DNA from: Caldilineaceae bacterium
GTDB lineage: Bacteria > Chloroflexota > Anaerolineae > Caldilineales > Caldilineaceae
Length of the DNA stretch: 6,943 nt
Direction of reading: 5' to 3'
Assembly: GCA_028819675.1 (NCBI GenBank)
Contig: JAPPKT010000015.1
Coordinates: forward strand, 1-6,943
The notes beneath the pieces were generated by a model, which had not been told where the DNA came from, ran no database searches, and saw nothing but the letters and a program-made list of their open reading frames with translations. The position numbers and the translations under genes were made by a program. Of this stretch, positions 6,592-6,943 are shown piece by piece; the first letter of the stretch is position 1; each line of letters begins with the position of its first letter.

Positions 6592-6600
6592 ATTATACCA
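6592..6600 (-). promoter_or_regulatory. Extended -10 promoter for the MBL gene
   Basis: Read on the minus strand, 6600-6592 is TGGTATAAT, a perfect extended -10. A partial -35 (TTGCGT, 6622-6617) lies 19 nt upstream, a little far. Transcription would start near 6585, giving a leader of about 45 nt that holds the GGAAGGG ribosome binding site. It is probably the promoter for both minus-strand genes. Confidence 0.75.
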
Positions 6601-6914
6601 CAGACGGGCAAGAGGGACGCAATGGAACGGTGTATTATGTGCATCCCTGATTTGGGCTGGGAACAGGCTGGCCGGGGATTTTTGCCAGCGGCGGCTGAAA
6701 TTGATTGGCGTTTCCTGGTGAGACGCAGTGCGTGTGCCTGGCCCGGCGTTGCGGCGGCGTTCGTCGGTCGGGGGTGCGAGGGCGGGCACGTGGCTGCCCC
6801 TTCGGGGATCTGATGGGACCGACGGGACGGGGTCTGGCTGGACACCTTCAAATAGGCACCTGTCACCAATATCGACACCAGGTCGAATAGGCGTGTTGTA
6901 GGAGAGGGGGCGTT
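6601..6914. other. Non-coding region upstream of the MBL gene
   Basis: I see no credible gene. Open frames crossing this stretch, including a plus-strand one that reads back through the MBL gene, lack any domain or ribosome binding site. Visible structure: GCTGGC/GCCAGC (6667-6672 and 6684-6689, 11-nt loop) upstream of the MBL promoter, a diverged copy of the left-end repeat element at 6780-6807, and a small dyad ACCTG/CAGGT (6858-6862 and 6879-6883). Confidence 0.5.
6780..6807 (+). repeat. Diverged single copy of the left-end palindromic element
   Basis: This 28-bp stretch aligns with the palindrome of the left array: GGGC, then GGGCAC for AGGCAC, GTGGC for AAGGCC, then TGCCCC and a C-TTCG-G loop replacing C-TACG-G, followed by GGG. 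Both loops are of the UNCG class. The first stem is largely destroyed but the loop hairpin is kept. It shows that the element is dispersed, not confined to the array. Confidence 0.6.
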
Positions 6915-6943
6915 GGGGGGGGGGGGGCCCCCCCCCACGGGGG
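6915..6943. other. G/C homopolymer palindrome at the window end
   Basis: Thirteen G (6915-6927) are followed by nine C (6928-6936), then AC and five G. The final CCCC-ACGGGGG resembles the CCCCTACGGGGG half of the left-end repeat minus one T. The most likely reading is a poorly resolved copy of that element at a contig end; a real snap-back sequence is possible but less likely. Confidence 0.55.

Noticed and set aside
6079..6813. 244-codon plus-strand frame overlapping the MBL gene and its upstream region
   Set aside because: It is mostly antisense to the MBL gene, which has clear motifs, and it shows no domain of its own.
6870..6895. tRNA-like GGTCGAAT segment
   Set aside because: It resembles a T-loop only superficially; no acceptor or anticodon arms can be drawn around it.

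Overview
The window is GC-rich, gene-dense bacterial DNA with five protein genes and an edge-truncated array of palindromic tandem repeats. The GT39-type membrane glycosyltransferase with a C-terminal beta-rich domain, the REP-like element and the extended -10 promoters suggest an uncultivated Chloroflexota-type genome. That is an inference from gene style, not a database match. Both window edges lie in repeat or low-complexity DNA, as is usual where an assembly contig breaks.

Layout: (1) Positions 1-465 hold a tandem array of about 71-bp units, each carrying a strong palindrome and an overlapping second hairpin with a TACG loop. (2) Positions 736-2910 (+) encode a polytopic GT39/PMT-like glycosyltransferase. 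(3) Positions 2911-3252 are intergenic and contain a perfect TGNTATAAT extended -10 element and a leader of about 165 nt. (4) Positions 3253-3900 and 3897-4757 (+) are a translationally coupled folate C1 pair: a methenyl-THF cyclohydrolase/cyclodeaminase-type protein (fchA-like) and folD. (5) Two genes run convergently on the minus strand: an MBL-fold hydrolase (6540-5677), then an RNase H-domain protein (5542-4760) whose stop codon lies 2 bp from that of folD. (6) Positions 6541-6943 contain the MBL promoter, a diverged copy of the left-end repeat element and a G/C homopolymer edge.

The most coherent result is in the C1 pair. FolD has Ile at the place of the catalytic cyclohydrolase Lys (E. 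coli K54) and Leu in place of Gln98, while the NADP-binding motifs and Asp121 are intact. A dedicated cyclohydrolase-family gene overlaps it by 4 bp. This suggests a split system: the fchA product does methenyl-THF hydrolysis and FolD is reduced to a dehydrogenase. Three other proteins also lack expected active-site residues. The MBL protein has lost two Zn1-site ligands but keeps the Zn2-site set, the RNase H protein ends before its fourth carboxylate, and the GT39 protein has Ser where Asp of the first-loop Asp-Glu motif is expected.
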